From: Trichomonas tenax
Taxonomy: Eukaryota; Parabasalia; Trichomonadida; Trichomonadidae
NCBI GenBank assembly: GCA_023091735.1
Contig: JALKBU010000091.1
Coordinates: 1 to 64,000, forward strand
Direction: 5' to 3'
DNA: 64,000 bases
Positions within the stretch are counted from its first letter, which is position 1; each line of letters starts with the position of its first letter. Below, in pieces: positions 31,333 through 42,269 of the stretch. A model generated the notes under the pieces. The model saw only the letters and a list, made by a program, of their open reading frames with translations. It searched no databases and was not told the origin of the DNA. The translations under genes were made by a program, and so were the position numbers.

Positions 31333-31767
31333 TTATTTGCTTTGAAATTTAGATCCTGTGCTGCCTGAGAGGTCCAGTTCTGCGTCATTTCCTGGGTATG
31401 GCTCTCCCTTCACTGGATATTGATGGCTGTTGATCTCATGCTGAGATAATGGATCCTCCATCATTTTCTTCTCTTCAGCAGTTCTTGGGTGTGGATATCC
31501 CTTGATTGGATAGTTATCTCCGTTGATTTCATGCTGAGATAATGGATCATCAACAATTTATCTTTCCACTGGTGACTTTGGGTGTGGATAACCTTTAAAT
31601 GGATATTTGTGAGCATTAATTTCGTGCTGGCTCAATGGATCATCAATACTCTCGCGATGGAACTTTCTATCTTCGAAAGAATGCTGCCCCTTCACAGGGT
31701 AATCCCTTTTCCTCCTGAACCTGGAGTCCCTGATGCAGAATGTCGACAGAACGATAAAGAATGACAT
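31333..31767 (-). pseudogene. Repeat protein with one internal TAA (DPLSQHEIN repeats)
   Basis: The ATG at 31767 opens MSFFIVLSTFC, a possible signal peptide or anchor. A basic stretch and three copies of a motif of about 35 residues follow, with core DDPLSQHEIN..YP.KGYPHP. Between the first and second copy lies a TAA (31557-31559: ...SPVER-stop-IVDDPLSQ...). The frame is otherwise uninterrupted to a TAA at 31333-31335, giving 144 codons including the internal stop. Conservation of repeats on both sides suggests a very recent nonsense mutation, a sequencing error, a strain-specific allele, or readthrough. No family is recognised. It may be a small secreted or surface protein. Confidence 0.65.
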
Positions 31768-32496
31768 TAAATAATTATGAAAAACCGCCGACAAATGACA
31801 ATTATTTGGTATCAAATGTATCTCAATATTTTATCAACCTGAACATGTTTTGACTTTACCACAGTGTCCTATAGCTTCTTCTTTATCATGTTTATGAAGT
31901 TGAACGTTATTTTGATTGTTTTTTATATTCGAGACCAAGCAAACAAAAAACGAATACCTGTAAATTTGTTATTGGAGAAATTTTAGTGCAGAGCATTTAA
32001 TTGATAATAATTGATATTATATTAAGATTCTCTGTGTTCATTTTAACAGTAATACATGTTTAGCCTCACTTTTATCTAATTTATAAGACAATTTGAAACA
32101 AATCAAATTTATTACAGAGTGCCTGAAGCTACTATAGATGCATACATGTGACCTATAACTTATGTATATACTGGTACTTCTGATAATTCGTCGTTTGTTT
32201 GCAAATTAATAAAATATCAGATTTTGTTAATAAATACGCTTGTCTTAATTTAATATGATTCTTTTGATAGTTTAAAGTAATTACTGATGCATTAGAGAAT
32301 TAATTTCAACAATTTAATGACGAAAATGATAATAGAATTGAAAATGAAAATTTAATGCAGCCAATGGCCAAAGCAGTTGCCGTATTGTATATCACCGTGT
32401 TCAAAATGATCAGACTTATGTGACAAAAATTTAGTTTATTTGTCAAAAATTTTATAAAAATCAAAATTGAATCGATAATAATCTTACGTTTAAAAA
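31768..32496. other. Spacer upstream of the DZIP1-like gene
   Basis: No gene recognised. TTTGTCAAAAATTT and TGTGACAAAAATTT near 32418-32455 are a short imperfect repeat. Weak protein-like composition near 32290-32400 is not enough to call a relic. Confidence 0.45.
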
Positions 32497-35076
32497 ATGT
32501 TTGGAGCGCCTGTTTATAACCAATTCATGCCTCCAAATGCATTTCCACAACTGCCAAACAACGCAAAAATTCCTATGATAGGTGATAAACCTCCGAATTT
32601 GCCACCAGAACCACGAAGAAGCGTATTACCAGATATTCCGCCAACTCCTCATCCTGGATTGCCCAGTACCGGTGGGTTGAACTGGAATATTGTTGCTTCG
32701 TGTTCTCCTGAAGAAATTGCGAAGACAAACGATACGAAAACAATTGAAGCATTATTAAATTCGTTTTTAAATTCAAGATTTACGAACACAGAGGCTCAGC
32801 TTCTTCCAAATCCTCTCGCAGCGAAGTTTTACAGACTTTTGCAAATTGGTGTTCAATATATTTTTGATACACAAGAACATCTCAAAGAAATTGTCAGAGA
32901 ATCGGATAAATCCAATAAAGAGCTGAAGGAAAAGCTGAGAACACTCACAAACGCTGTCACACATCTCAAAAACAAAGTCGGGAAGAAACCAGGTGAAGGA
33001 AGCGAAAAGTGCATTGTTTGTCATCGAGTCTTCAAGAGCTTGGAATATCTCGATGGCCACATGCAGCGCAGACATGCCGCATTAGTTCCCGCATGGAAAT
33101 CTCTTCGATCAGGAACTCCTCAAGGTTTAGAAGACATCACAGATCAAATCACTCATTTACGTCAAGCAATATCTAAAACGCGTGCAGAGCTGTCCCACGC
33201 TGTTGCTGATCATGCTGATGTGCGCCACATTGTGGAGCAGCCTGATATGCAGCTGAGAGCGCTCGTTGAGTTAAATGAAAAACAAGACAGACTTCTTGAG
33301 CAGCAAAACAATCAAGAACGCGCTCAAATGAACTTCAGACGCGAAGTTAGAAATCAACTCGATTCTGCGATTGTCCAACTGAGACAGAGCGCGAGAAGAA
33401 TCGAAGAGAAAGCGAGCAGGCCCCAGATGCCACCAATGCCAACGCCAGACTATATCAAGCACGAACTCGAGATGTCTCTCACGCAGCAGTTAGTGATGAA
33501 GCAACAGATGTCACCAGAACGTCCGCGCGCGTCATTTGAGCCTTCTGATGTCATCAAACCACCGATATTCCCATCGCAGCTCACGACTCTTCCAATGGAG
33601 CGGCAGCTAAGGCAGAAATCGCCAGAAAGAGTTTCATTTGAGAAGATTCAAAAGCCAGAAGTCACAAAAAAAGAAGAAAATATTCCAAAATTTGTGGAAC
33701 TTCCAAAGCCAGAATTCGTCAAGAATCCTGTCCAGGTTGATAAAGGAGCTGTTGCTAGAAACAGCCAACGTCAACAGAAGCCAAGAGAAGAGTTCAACTT
33801 CGATACTGGTGTCGATGAACCTCCTGTTATTCCACACATTGCTGATGGTGAAGTTCCATTTGCAATTCCACCGCAAGTTCTCAGACCAAAGATTCCTAAC
33901 GTCACGGACGAGATGAGCGACTCAGAGATACCATCAACACGCCCTGTTACAGGAGACTCTGTCTTCTCTTTGCTGGAGCCAATCGAAAAGACGCCGACAA
34001 AGATCAATGGCGTGAAGCGAACGCTTATCGAGCGTGCACGTCAATGCCTTGCAAAAGGACCTCCTGGACTGATGTCGAAGTCGCAGCGTGAGAAGTACAC
34101 AAGCGAGCTTCTCATGGAAGTCACTGAGACGCTCGATAAACTCAGGCAGATGCGCCCATATGCACCACCAACAGACATCTATGCATCGAAAGTCTTAAAC
34201 AATGGAAAGAAGGGATACGTACAGATGCACGACGAGCTGCTCATGATGCTTGAGAAAGAAGCCCCTGTTTCAGATCCTCGCAAGGCCTCTTTGTTCGCCA
34301 ACAGGCAGATGACATTCCCGATGCAGGCGCCAATGAAGAAACCTGTTTTGTCGAAGGAGGCGCAAACGAAGATGCAGACGGAAATTGGATTCACGATGCT
34401 TCAAGGCCGATCTCCGTTGAAAGTCCCTCAAGCAACGCACAGAAAGGCCACTCGCGGAAGAGATCTCCTCGAACCAGACAGCAGTGATATCATTCAAGTT
34501 TCTAACTTCGAAACAAGTGACACTTCTTCTGGTCCTGTTCCTGGCATATTTGAAGATCCTTATTACTACGGAAAGCCGAAGCCGGAGAAGATCTATACAC
34601 CAATCACTCGCGTTACTTCCAGCTCATCAAGTGCGATTAAACCGGTTTCATCTGACGAAGACGATGGTTTGCAAGAGTTTGCGATGTCGAATTCCGATGA
34701 AGGAGAAGGCGACAAGAAGCCATCTGATGCATTCCTCGCTCGTGAGTCAGCATCTTCAAAGTCATCAACATCTTCTAAGTCATCTTCAAAGAAGAAAGAA
34801 CAGAGATCATCTGTTTCTTCTGTTTCATCATCAAAGACTTCTAAATCAACAAAGTCTGAAAAGAAAGAAGGTAATAAAGAGTCCAACTTGAGGCGTTCTG
34901 ACACAGCAATGATGACTGACAGCAGCAGCAGTACAACGACGTCAACAAAGAAACCCGGAAGTATACAGAGAACAGAAACTGCAACAACAGTAAGTGTCAC
35001 TAAGATGAACACAATTCAACAGAAAGAATCAAATAAATCGGAGATAGAAGACGTTTCTTCATCCGATGACTTTTAA
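32497..35076 (+). CDS. DZIP1: DZIP1-like basal-body zinc-finger protein
   Basis: The 859-residue protein begins with a Pro-rich segment (1-60). The DZIP1 N-terminal region follows (LNWNIVASCSPEEIAKTNDT to about residue 130, including PLAAKFYRLLQIGVQYIFDT and QEHLKE), then a coiled coil. A single C2H2 finger is next: Cys172, Cys175, His188, His193, sequence KCIVCHRVFKSLEYLDGHMQ then RRH. More coiled coil (220-300), a Pro-rich middle and a long Ser/Lys/Thr-rich tail (about 690-859) follow. DZIP1 proteins work at the basal body and transition zone in ciliogenesis and Hedgehog signalling in animals. In a flagellate lacking Hedgehog, the ancestral basal-body role is expected. The coding sequence is visibly richer in G and C than its flanks. 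Confidence 0.8.
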   Translation: MFGAPVYNQFMPPNAFPQLPNNAKIPMIGDKPPNLPPEPRRSVLPDIPPTPHPGLPSTGGLNWNIVASCSPEEIAKTNDTKTIEALLNSFLNSRFTNTEAQLLPNPLAAKFYRLLQIGVQYIFDTQEHLKEIVRESDKSNKELKEKLRTLTNAVTHLKNKVGKKPGEGSEKCIVCHRVFKSLEYLDGHMQRRHAALVPAWKSLRSGTPQGLEDITDQITHLRQAISKTRAELSHAVADHADVRHIVEQPDMQLRALVELNEKQDRLLEQQNNQERAQMNFRREVRNQLDSAIVQLRQSARRIEEKASRPQMPPMPTPDYIKHELEMSLTQQLVMKQQMSPERPRASFEPSDVIKPPIFPSQLTTLPMERQLRQKSPERVSFEKIQKPEVTKKEENIPKFVELPKPEFVKNPVQVDKGAVARNSQRQQKPREEFNFDTGVDEPPVIPHIADGEVPFAIPPQVLRPKIPNVTDEMSDSEIPSTRPVTGDSVFSLLEPIEKTPTKINGVKRTLIERARQCLAKGPPGLMSKSQREKYTSELLMEVTETLDKLRQMRPYAPPTDIYASKVLNNGKKGYVQMHDELLMMLEKEAPVSDPRKASLFANRQMTFPMQAPMKKPVLSKEAQTKMQTEIGFTMLQGRSPLKVPQATHRKATRGRDLLEPDSSDIIQVSNFETSDTSSGPVPGIFEDPYYYGKPKPEKIYTPITRVTSSSSSAIKPVSSDEDDGLQEFAMSNSDEGEGDKKPSDAFLARESASSKSSTSSKSSSKKKEQRSSVSSVSSSKTSKSTKSEKKEGNKESNLRRSDTAMMTDSSSSTTTSTKKPGSIQRTETATTVSVTKMNTIQQKESNKSEIEDVSSSDDF

Positions 35077-36345
35077 ATTTTGTTTGTTTGTTAGTAAAAT
35101 AGTATATTATGATGTTATAATTTTAGAAGTCATCAATATATCAACAGACACAGAGCCATTATATCGTAAATCATTTATGTAAGAATGTTGTTAATCGAGT
35201 CTTTAAATAATTTATTGAAATAAATATATTGAAGCTTGATTCAACTTATTGCTTAATATAGTATTCAACTCATTGAGTATTGATAGATCAATTAAATTAT
35301 TTTGTCGAAAACTTGGTTTTTAGTTGTAATTGTGAATAAATCAACAAAAATAAACGATATTATACTTTTGTTATGATGGTAAATGATTTCATAGACCTAT
35401 TAAAACTAAATATTGTCGTGATTATATATGATAATAAAGTTTTGATAATAAAAAAATATATCAAAATGTAAAGGCTGTGCTTGCGATAAATCATCTTAAG
35501 AAAACGTTTGCAGATATATTATGATCCGAGTTTGTTCGGATATTTAATATTCGAAATCCAAATAAATTTAGTCCACAAACACCAATTTGGTCATGAAATT
35601 TCAATGGCAGTGATGCGTGTTTAATCTTTGCATAACAGCTACTGTCACAAGCCAAAAATTGAATTTAAAAATTTGTAATTTCAACTATCACGAATTTTTT
35701 CTCAACAGATACAATATGTGGACCGAAGCATGAAAGATTGTGAAAGGTGAATGATAACAATACACTTAAAAGTGACAACTTTTCATCGACAAAAGTGACA
35801 ATTAATTTCTCGGGATTTAAATTTATATATTGTATTAAAGCATAATATTTCCAGAAAAATTGCAATGTTATCATTTTTAGAATTACTTCTTCATAAAACC
35901 ATTATGTAAAGATATCTAAATTTAATAATATTTTCATATGGACTTCAGAAAAAATTGAAAACTTACAATTTTATAATATGCATATAGTTTATTATCGAAT
36001 CGATTTTAGCAATTTTTCACTAAACGATTCTTAAAAGGATATATCCTACATAGTATACAGATTATAAATTTATCAATAAAAACAATGCGCGGTTTTGATA
36101 GGTTTATATCTTATCAAAAAAATGTGCGATTTTGTGATTTTATTCAAAATTTAATTGACCACGTCGTTACAATTATTTTCTATTATACTATCTCAAGAAA
36201 AATACATCAAAAGTGAAAATTTTGGTCATAATTGAATCAATTCCTCAATTTTACAACTTATCTAAAATAATCCTCAAGAAGTATATATCAAAACAATAAT
36301 GGGTTTGTTTTTTCAGAAAGTGGTCACTTTTCAAGATTTTTTCTT
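35077..36345. other. Long spacer
   Basis: About 1.25 kb, AT-rich. Two AAAAGTGACA motifs occur close together near 35767 and 35791, and a related one lies near 36320. A weak minus-strand frame at 35665-35874 has no protein-like features. No gene called. Confidence 0.5.
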
Positions 36346-36915
36346 TTGGAGAAGCAGATCGACTGTGACTTAAACTACGCCCCACAGTGTGAGGTTGGTG
36401 ACTTGCTGGGATCGCCTATATTCGAGTCATCTATCAGGAGGTGCGCTCAATTGAACAAGTTTTTAACTACTAACTCACCGCTCAGTCCGATCTCGGATTT
36501 CGATCCGATATTGTGCAGCTGTCCAAGTCCAGAATGCAAAAAGGCCAAAAGAGCAATTGAGGTGTCAATTTCGCCATGCTTCACTAATATATCACAGAAA
36601 ATGCCTGTCAGATCTAATAGCTGTGATGCTATAAGGCATATTGTCAATAATAATATGTTTACAGATGAACCACGCGGTTCAGTAAAAAGTCTCAATGTTG
36701 AAGGAAACATGTCTAGCACGCAGAGCGGAAGATTTAAGATATCTGTTTCACATAGTAACACACCATCTGATTTCGTTAGAATCTGCCCAGCTTGCTCAAA
36801 ATTCTCAGTTGATGTTCAGGTTTTTCTTCCATCATGTCACAAGGATGATTTCATTTCCACATTGCCCAGTCCAACAAATAACTGCATGCAATGCGATGAC
36901 CTCATTACATTTTAG
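36346..36915 (+). CDS. Open frame with Cys pairs but no ATG, possibly a gene fragment
   Basis: The frame is open from about 36271 to the TAG at 36913-36915 but has no in-frame ATG before residue about 87 (MPVRSNSC). The deduced protein has Cys pairs in three places (CSCPSPEC, CPAC and CMQC) and is rich in Ser and Pro, like phosphorylated regulatory proteins. An overlapping frame continues to 37066, suggesting a frameshift at the 3' end. It may be a truncated pseudogene, a gene starting at a non-ATG codon, or a gene whose first exon lies upstream. The short GT...AG spacing at 36281-36316 lacks the branch-point motif known for Trichomonas introns. Family unknown. Confidence 0.35.
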   Translation: MEKQIDCDLNYAPQCEVGDLLGSPIFESSIRRCAQLNKFLTTNSPLSPISDFDPILCSCPSPECKKAKRAIEVSISPCFTNISQKMPVRSNSCDAIRHIVNNNMFTDEPRGSVKSLNVEGNMSSTQSGRFKISVSHSNTPSDFVRICPACSKFSVDVQVFLPSCHKDDFISTLPSPTNNCMQCDDLITF

Positions 36916-39157
36916 AAGAACCTTATATATTTTTCAAAGGTACCTTGGATCTTTTTTGCTGATATTTTTCAATCAGCTTCAGGATTTAATTTGTTCGTGC
37001 AATGTGGATGTATGCATTGTGATATCGAAGAACCTGTACAGAGATTCGCTGAGTTATTCATCTTGAAAAACTATATATTATTGAAACAAATTGTTGAAAA
37101 ATATTTTTGCAATTTAAATTTTTTTGACTAAAAAACGAATTTATGTAAAAAAAGAAATAATAAATTTTAATACATAATAGATGCTGAATTTTTGGCATTA
37201 AATAGGCAATTTTAATTTATCGATTTTCAAAAAAATCATGAATAATGAATGATATTCATTCCCATTAAAACAGACTAATTGGACTACTGATCATAGAAAC
37301 AACATACAACGCTTAAATATTTCAACATTTTCAAAAAAGTGAAAAATTCATATTCATAAAATGAATTGATAAGCTAGTTATAGATATGATTATAAAGGTA
37401 GAAGTATTTACTCAGTGAAAAAGAACAGAATTTTATAAAAACATTATGAATGAAATCTTAAATAGAGATATTGATATTTATATATCTATAATTGAACCGA
37501 ACTACTGATTTAAATTACACGGATTTCTATAAATATGCATAAATCATCGTTAAATATGGAGATAATAATCGGATCTCAAAAACCCTCTGTAGCGGCCCTT
37601 AGCAAATTTGTGAGTGATCAGTGGAATGTTAGTATCAGCTGTGTGTAGAAGATGGAGCCAAAAAATCGGCAAAATTTTGTGGTACAAATTCGAATTGTAA
37701 CATGTAGGTTTCAAGACGGATTCAGACGCCAGATATTCTTGTAGAAAGCCACTGATAACGCCAAGGCTAGAAACCAACAAAGTTTAAAAACCGCAATATC
37801 ATAGCAATGACTTTAGTCCAGAGCAACTAAATAGGTTCTATGATAAATTCGCTGAGTTACATTTTTGATTGTGCCATATAGAAAAGTCGAGTTTTGAATC
37901 CTCACCGAGACACCAAAATTAAACTTCGACCGAGGCCAAAAAGTGATATTTTTAATAACGTACATTCTGCCACAGGACCTTTATATTTTTCTTTCTTGTT
38001 TGTTAAATTACCATGTTTACTCTGGCTTATTGTGACAGCTCTTTGTCGCACATAGGCGTAAACTTTAATTATGCAAATGTATCTTACAAATCTTCAATTT
38101 TTACAGCACTTTTTTTTTCTTTTTTCTCCAAATTCTAAACATGTGATAAATAGACTTCTGTTGCCTTTTGATGAAAGAATTTTCAATCAAAATTGGTCAA
38201 ATCATGAATTTTTGTGGAGAAATTAAGATACAGAACAATATGACCAAATTGATAGTGACATTATATCAGACTCTATCAGCATTAATAATCTGTCACGAAG
38301 AAAAATCTTAATTCCGGTACGAATCGTTTCATTCAAATTCTTTGTCCGATATTGAAGGTTCTAACTTGAATATTCCATTTTATCTTTTGTATCCGAATCT
38401 ATCACACAAGTATTGGACATAAAAGATTTAATAAATCAATATCAATTTTTTTTGAAAGTGAATATGTGGTGAAACACTGTTTAAACTGATTCATTTTCGA
38501 TACATAAGATATATGATGAAGCTGAGAACTCATATCATTAATTTAACAATCATCTTGATCAGTTTGTTGTCAGTCGTTGAAATGGAAGGAAATTACCATT
38601 CATTTAAACTAATCGGTATTCAATCATAGGTAAAAATCCCTCTCTTTTCGGATAATTGAGATTTCAAATTTTGATCTCAATGTGAACCATGAATATCCAA
38701 ATAGTTATTTAAACAAACCTTTGATATCTAAGATATCTCATCACTTATCATTGGATAATTCAAAATATCGAATTGTCAAATTCATAACTTCAATGATATA
38801 AGCCAATGAAATCCTGTGTGCATATAATTCTATGTGATTAAATGATAATTGTACTGTAATTTATGCTCATACCTATGATAATTCATAAGATATTTGAAGA
38901 TCTAAATCAATACTGCGATTGAGCTTCTTCACTTCAAAATTAAACTATATTTTAGCAATATTAAAATGTGATAAAGTTAATTTTTGATAGATTACAAATA
39001 TAAAAGGAATCTCGAATAAAAATGTGAAAATATATGTTTTTCGAACAAAACCATGATAGATAGAGATAAACTCAGATGGAGATATTAAAAATGAAATAAA
39101 ATCACTCGATGCGACGATTATTTGTAAGAAACCGCTCTTAACGCCAGAAATACTCCA
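36916..39157. other. 2.2 kb spacer with two related gene scraps
   Basis: No intact gene. Minus-strand frames near 37550-37780 and 38945-39181 share a short similar piece (GVISGFLQEYLAS and GVKSGFLQIIVAS), and the DNA around 37735 and 39128 is similar. They look like fragments of one multicopy family. Remaining sequence is AT-rich and featureless. Confidence 0.4.
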
Positions 39158-40114
39158 ATGACGAAAAGGTCGCCAATTCACGTATGCTCGCTCTCTATGA
39201 GTGCGCTGAACACATCAAAGGAGGATTTAACACACGTCAATACTATTTACGATGGTTTATCCCCCGAAGAACAGCAATCAAACAAAGAAATAAATCTCAA
39301 ACTTAACAAACTCCGCTGGGTCAATCTTTCCATGGAGTACAACCGTCAAACACAACTTCAATACGTTTTTCAGCATCTTGGCGATAAAGGAAGCAATCCT
39401 CGTCTTCGTAATATCAGAATGAAACCAATTTTTTCTGCATGGAAGCGCGAAATCCTCCGCCAGAAGTGGCGTGAAGTTTCTGAAGCCATAAATTCAAACA
39501 ATATTCAAAAGAATTTAGAGAAGAAATTTGATTCTTTCGCTATTCAGAGAGCTACACTTTCAGCGAGATCCATTCAGGGATCCAAGATTTTAGCCAACCC
39601 ACCAGTTCTCGATCTTCTTAATTTAGATGATCCACTTGAATTTATCGACTCTTTCCAGACAAAGGAGGCCCAGAAGTCAGAGTTCTTCAGCCAGGGAATC
39701 GACTTCTTGCAGTCATCCGCTTGCAAAACAATCACAGAAATTCCAGAAACAGAAGATAACGATCCTGTCGGCGGCAGCGATGTCCACAGCAGACTGAAGA
39801 GCCGTGGTCTCGCTCTCGAGGAAGATAATCAGCCAGAGAAGCTCATAAGTGGTGCAGAGAGAGCACTTAGACAATATCAAGATCACGACGTTAAACAGAA
39901 GTCATCTGGACTTACAAAGACCATCATTATCATTGTTGCGGCTATCGTCGCTATTGCACTTATTATTATTTTCGTCAAAGGAAAATACGTTTTTAATTCA
40001 CCAGCACAACCAGAAGAATGTTTAGTTACTGCCACACCAAAGCCTAAGCTAGCGCGCGCACCAAAGAATACACCGACACCAACGCCAACACCAAAGAAGG
40101 GCTGGTTCAAATAA
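39158..40114 (+). CDS. Tail-anchored single-pass membrane protein, function unknown
   Basis: 318 residues from the first ATG, or 305 from the ATG at 39197 (MSALNTSKEDL). The latter may be right because the first 25 codons overlap a scrap of another repeat. Residues 20-240 are soluble, charged and mostly helical (KLNKLRWVNLSMEYN, FSAWKREILRQKWREVSEAI). One strong membrane segment spans about 246-264 (IIIIVAAIVAIALIIIF), followed by a basic Thr-Pro repeat tail (TPTPTPTPKKGWFK). The tail style is common in trichomonad proteins. The arrangement suggests a cytosolic domain anchored near the C-terminus with about 50 residues on the other side. It has some resemblance to SNARE layout, but no SNARE motif is recognised. 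Confidence 0.75.
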   Translation: MTKRSPIHVCSLSMSALNTSKEDLTHVNTIYDGLSPEEQQSNKEINLKLNKLRWVNLSMEYNRQTQLQYVFQHLGDKGSNPRLRNIRMKPIFSAWKREILRQKWREVSEAINSNNIQKNLEKKFDSFAIQRATLSARSIQGSKILANPPVLDLLNLDDPLEFIDSFQTKEAQKSEFFSQGIDFLQSSACKTITEIPETEDNDPVGGSDVHSRLKSRGLALEEDNQPEKLISGAERALRQYQDHDVKQKSSGLTKTIIIIVAAIVAIALIIIFVKGKYVFNSPAQPEECLVTATPKPKLARAPKNTPTPTPTPKKGWFK

Positions 40115-40435
40115 AATTATTTTTACGTTCTTTTTTATATCACCGCTACTTTACTCACTTCCAACAAAACCATATTACTCATATAATTTTTTACAAACAC
40201 ACATTATATATTTTATTAAAATTTAATAAATCTTAATTAAACAAAATCACATATTGATATTAAATGTCTACCTTGAAGTTTAAACAAATATAGTAATTAG
40301 AGATTATTATAATAAAAAATAAGAAATTAAAATTGATATTTTTGCGATTAGAATGAGTTGTGATGAAACAAATGCTGTGAATTGAAAAAAATTTTGATTA
40401 AAATAAAGATTATAAAACATATTTATCTATAAAAA
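40115..40435. other. Convergent spacer
   Basis: AT-rich 3' flanks of two convergent genes. Nothing recognised. Confidence 0.5.
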
Positions 40436-41443
40436 TTACAATTGATTAATTATCGCCCTATCTAAGATCAAATCATTAATAAGACTGAAATCGCCCTTGA
40501 ATCTCTCCCACAATGCACACTTAAGGTTTCCTTTTGCGAAATTCATTCTATCAATCATGATTATGCAACATTCTCTAACTTGTTTGGCATTTGTTATGTG
40601 GGAGTAATTTAAGAGCCGTGGGGTTGGGCAGAACTCATTCATTGTGAGTTTTGCTATGCAAACAGCGGACACTGCGATTACTGTTGGCGAGAAATTGAGA
40701 AATTCATGGTATAATAAGGAAAGATCCATAAAGAGATTAGCAACAGTGTAAATATCCTCATCCGCATCTATGGCATCCAAGAATCTGCGGATATAAAACA
40801 ATGGTGTGATTGGGTTTAAGTTGCATTCCAATTCACTAACAACGATTGGCTCTGTGGCTTTTATTTGGTTTTCTGTAATATTATTTGAACAAACAAGAAC
40901 GAGATTGCTAAGTGGAATGTGTATATTGTCTTCCACTTTGCACGCAATCCAAATGCAAACAACTGAGATGAGTTGTAGGTCTGTAAACGGTACATCCTTA
41001 GTACAAAGGAGCTTGTTAAGGTAACATATCGATTTATATAAAGATTCGTCAACATTTAATTTGAATAATGAAAATGCGCGGACAATCCATGTCAGAGCAA
41101 GTTCATGATGCTGTGGTGTTAACGTAGTCTGTAATTGTGCAAATTTTTCCGTTGAAATATTCATTTTTGACTCAATTAATTGACAATTTCTAACTATTTT
41201 CTCTGCAATAAGAGGAACGTAGCTCGGTTCATCGATATTTCGCTGATCTATGTCCGGTATAAACAAGGAATTGTCGTCATCGAAATTTTCTTCTTCTTCA
41301 TCTTCATCCAAATAAGGATCTGAATATTCGTATTCGTCGCAGTCAGGAATGCCCAAATCGGGTGCTTTCACTGTCTGCTGCTTTATCCCATCGATACTCT
41401 GTCTGTTTTGAACATTTCGCCCAACTTCTTGAAGGGGCTGCAT
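40436..41443 (-). CDS. Cyclin (mitotic A/B-like)
   Basis: From the ATG at 41443 (MQPLQEVGRN) the protein has 335 residues. The open frame upstream has no ATG. Residues 1-80 are flexible and acidic, including a run of Asp and Glu. The first cyclin box spans roughly 110-205: ALTWIVRAFSLFKLNVDESL, LLCTKDVPFTDLQLISVVCI, WIACKVEDNIHIPLSNLV. The second box runs to about 310. The K in ACKVED and an acidic partner are the usual CDK-contact residues. Cyclins of this shape activate CDK1-type kinases at S/M phase. No clear destruction box (RxxL near the N-terminus) is seen, so control by APC/C is uncertain. Confidence 0.85.
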   Translation of the reverse strand: MQPLQEVGRNVQNRQSIDGIKQQTVKAPDLGIPDCDEYEYSDPYLDEDEEEENFDDDNSLFIPDIDQRNIDEPSYVPLIAEKIVRNCQLIESKMNISTEKFAQLQTTLTPQHHELALTWIVRAFSLFKLNVDESLYKSICYLNKLLCTKDVPFTDLQLISVVCIWIACKVEDNIHIPLSNLVLVCSNNITENQIKATEPIVVSELECNLNPITPLFYIRRFLDAIDADEDIYTVANLFMDLSLLYHEFLNFSPTVIAVSAVCIAKLTMNEFCPTPRLLNYSHITNAKQVRECCIIMIDRMNFAKGNLKCALWERFKGDFSLINDLILDRAIINQL

Positions 41444-42269
41444 GTAAATATTAATTTTAAACGATATTCGCTGTCTCCACTCACTACTGAGTCTATACGC
41501 AGCTTGTTGCAACTGACGACTCTATGATTTCATTTTTGTTTTAATCTAATCTTTGTTATCTAAAAAGACATTGTTCATCCTTGTTTTTTAATTATTTCTA
41601 ATCTAGAAATTTTTATTAAAAATAATTTTTCTCAGTAAATATTAAATTTATCAAAATTTTAAATAACTGAATATATATAATAATAGATATATTATCTATT
41701 TGTATCATAAAAATCATAGTATTGTGTTTATATAATTTTTCTGAAAATTCATATCATGAATTTAAGATCTCTATATATGATAGAATCATTTACTTTAGTA
41801 TAATTTATGTTGGGCTTCATTTCTCTTTAACCATGGACCGATGTGTATAAAATTTTAAAATATTGTTCCCTCAATTGATTGGATACGTTTCGAAATTAAG
41901 AGTTTAACACAACTAGTCAATAGCTATCGAACTATATCAAAGAAATTCTTCAACAATGAAAACATATTTAAGAAATTGATTTTATAAATGTGAACCATAG
42001 CTTTTCTCATTATATCCAATGAACATGCAATGAATATATGACATATTTAATGTAATTTGAAATATACAACTATATTTTTTAAATCGAAGATATTCTAATC
42101 TTGGAATATGAATTCAGAAAATTTGAAGATATAGGTAATATCTACACATTATGAACTATGTATTTGCACAGGTTATAAAGCTATAAAATCATTACTTGTC
42201 TTAAAAAACAACAAAATGTCACAAGATGACTTTTGCAAAAATTGTATTTGATGATTATTTTAGATTCAA
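41444..42269. other. Spacer before the Rab relic
   Basis: AT-rich with no recognised gene. An ATG near 42216 (ATGTCACAAGATG) precedes the Rab frame but is not in frame with it. Confidence 0.5.

Noticed and set aside
32593..35012. Many open frames in other phases across the DZIP1-like gene
   Set aside because: Shadow frames from Pro/Ser/Lys-rich coding sequence; the sense frame has domain order and a zinc finger.
36281..36316. Short GT...AG intron before the Cys-rich open frame
   Set aside because: No ACTAAC-type branch-point/acceptor motif known from Trichomonas introns, and the upstream exon has no ATG in frame.
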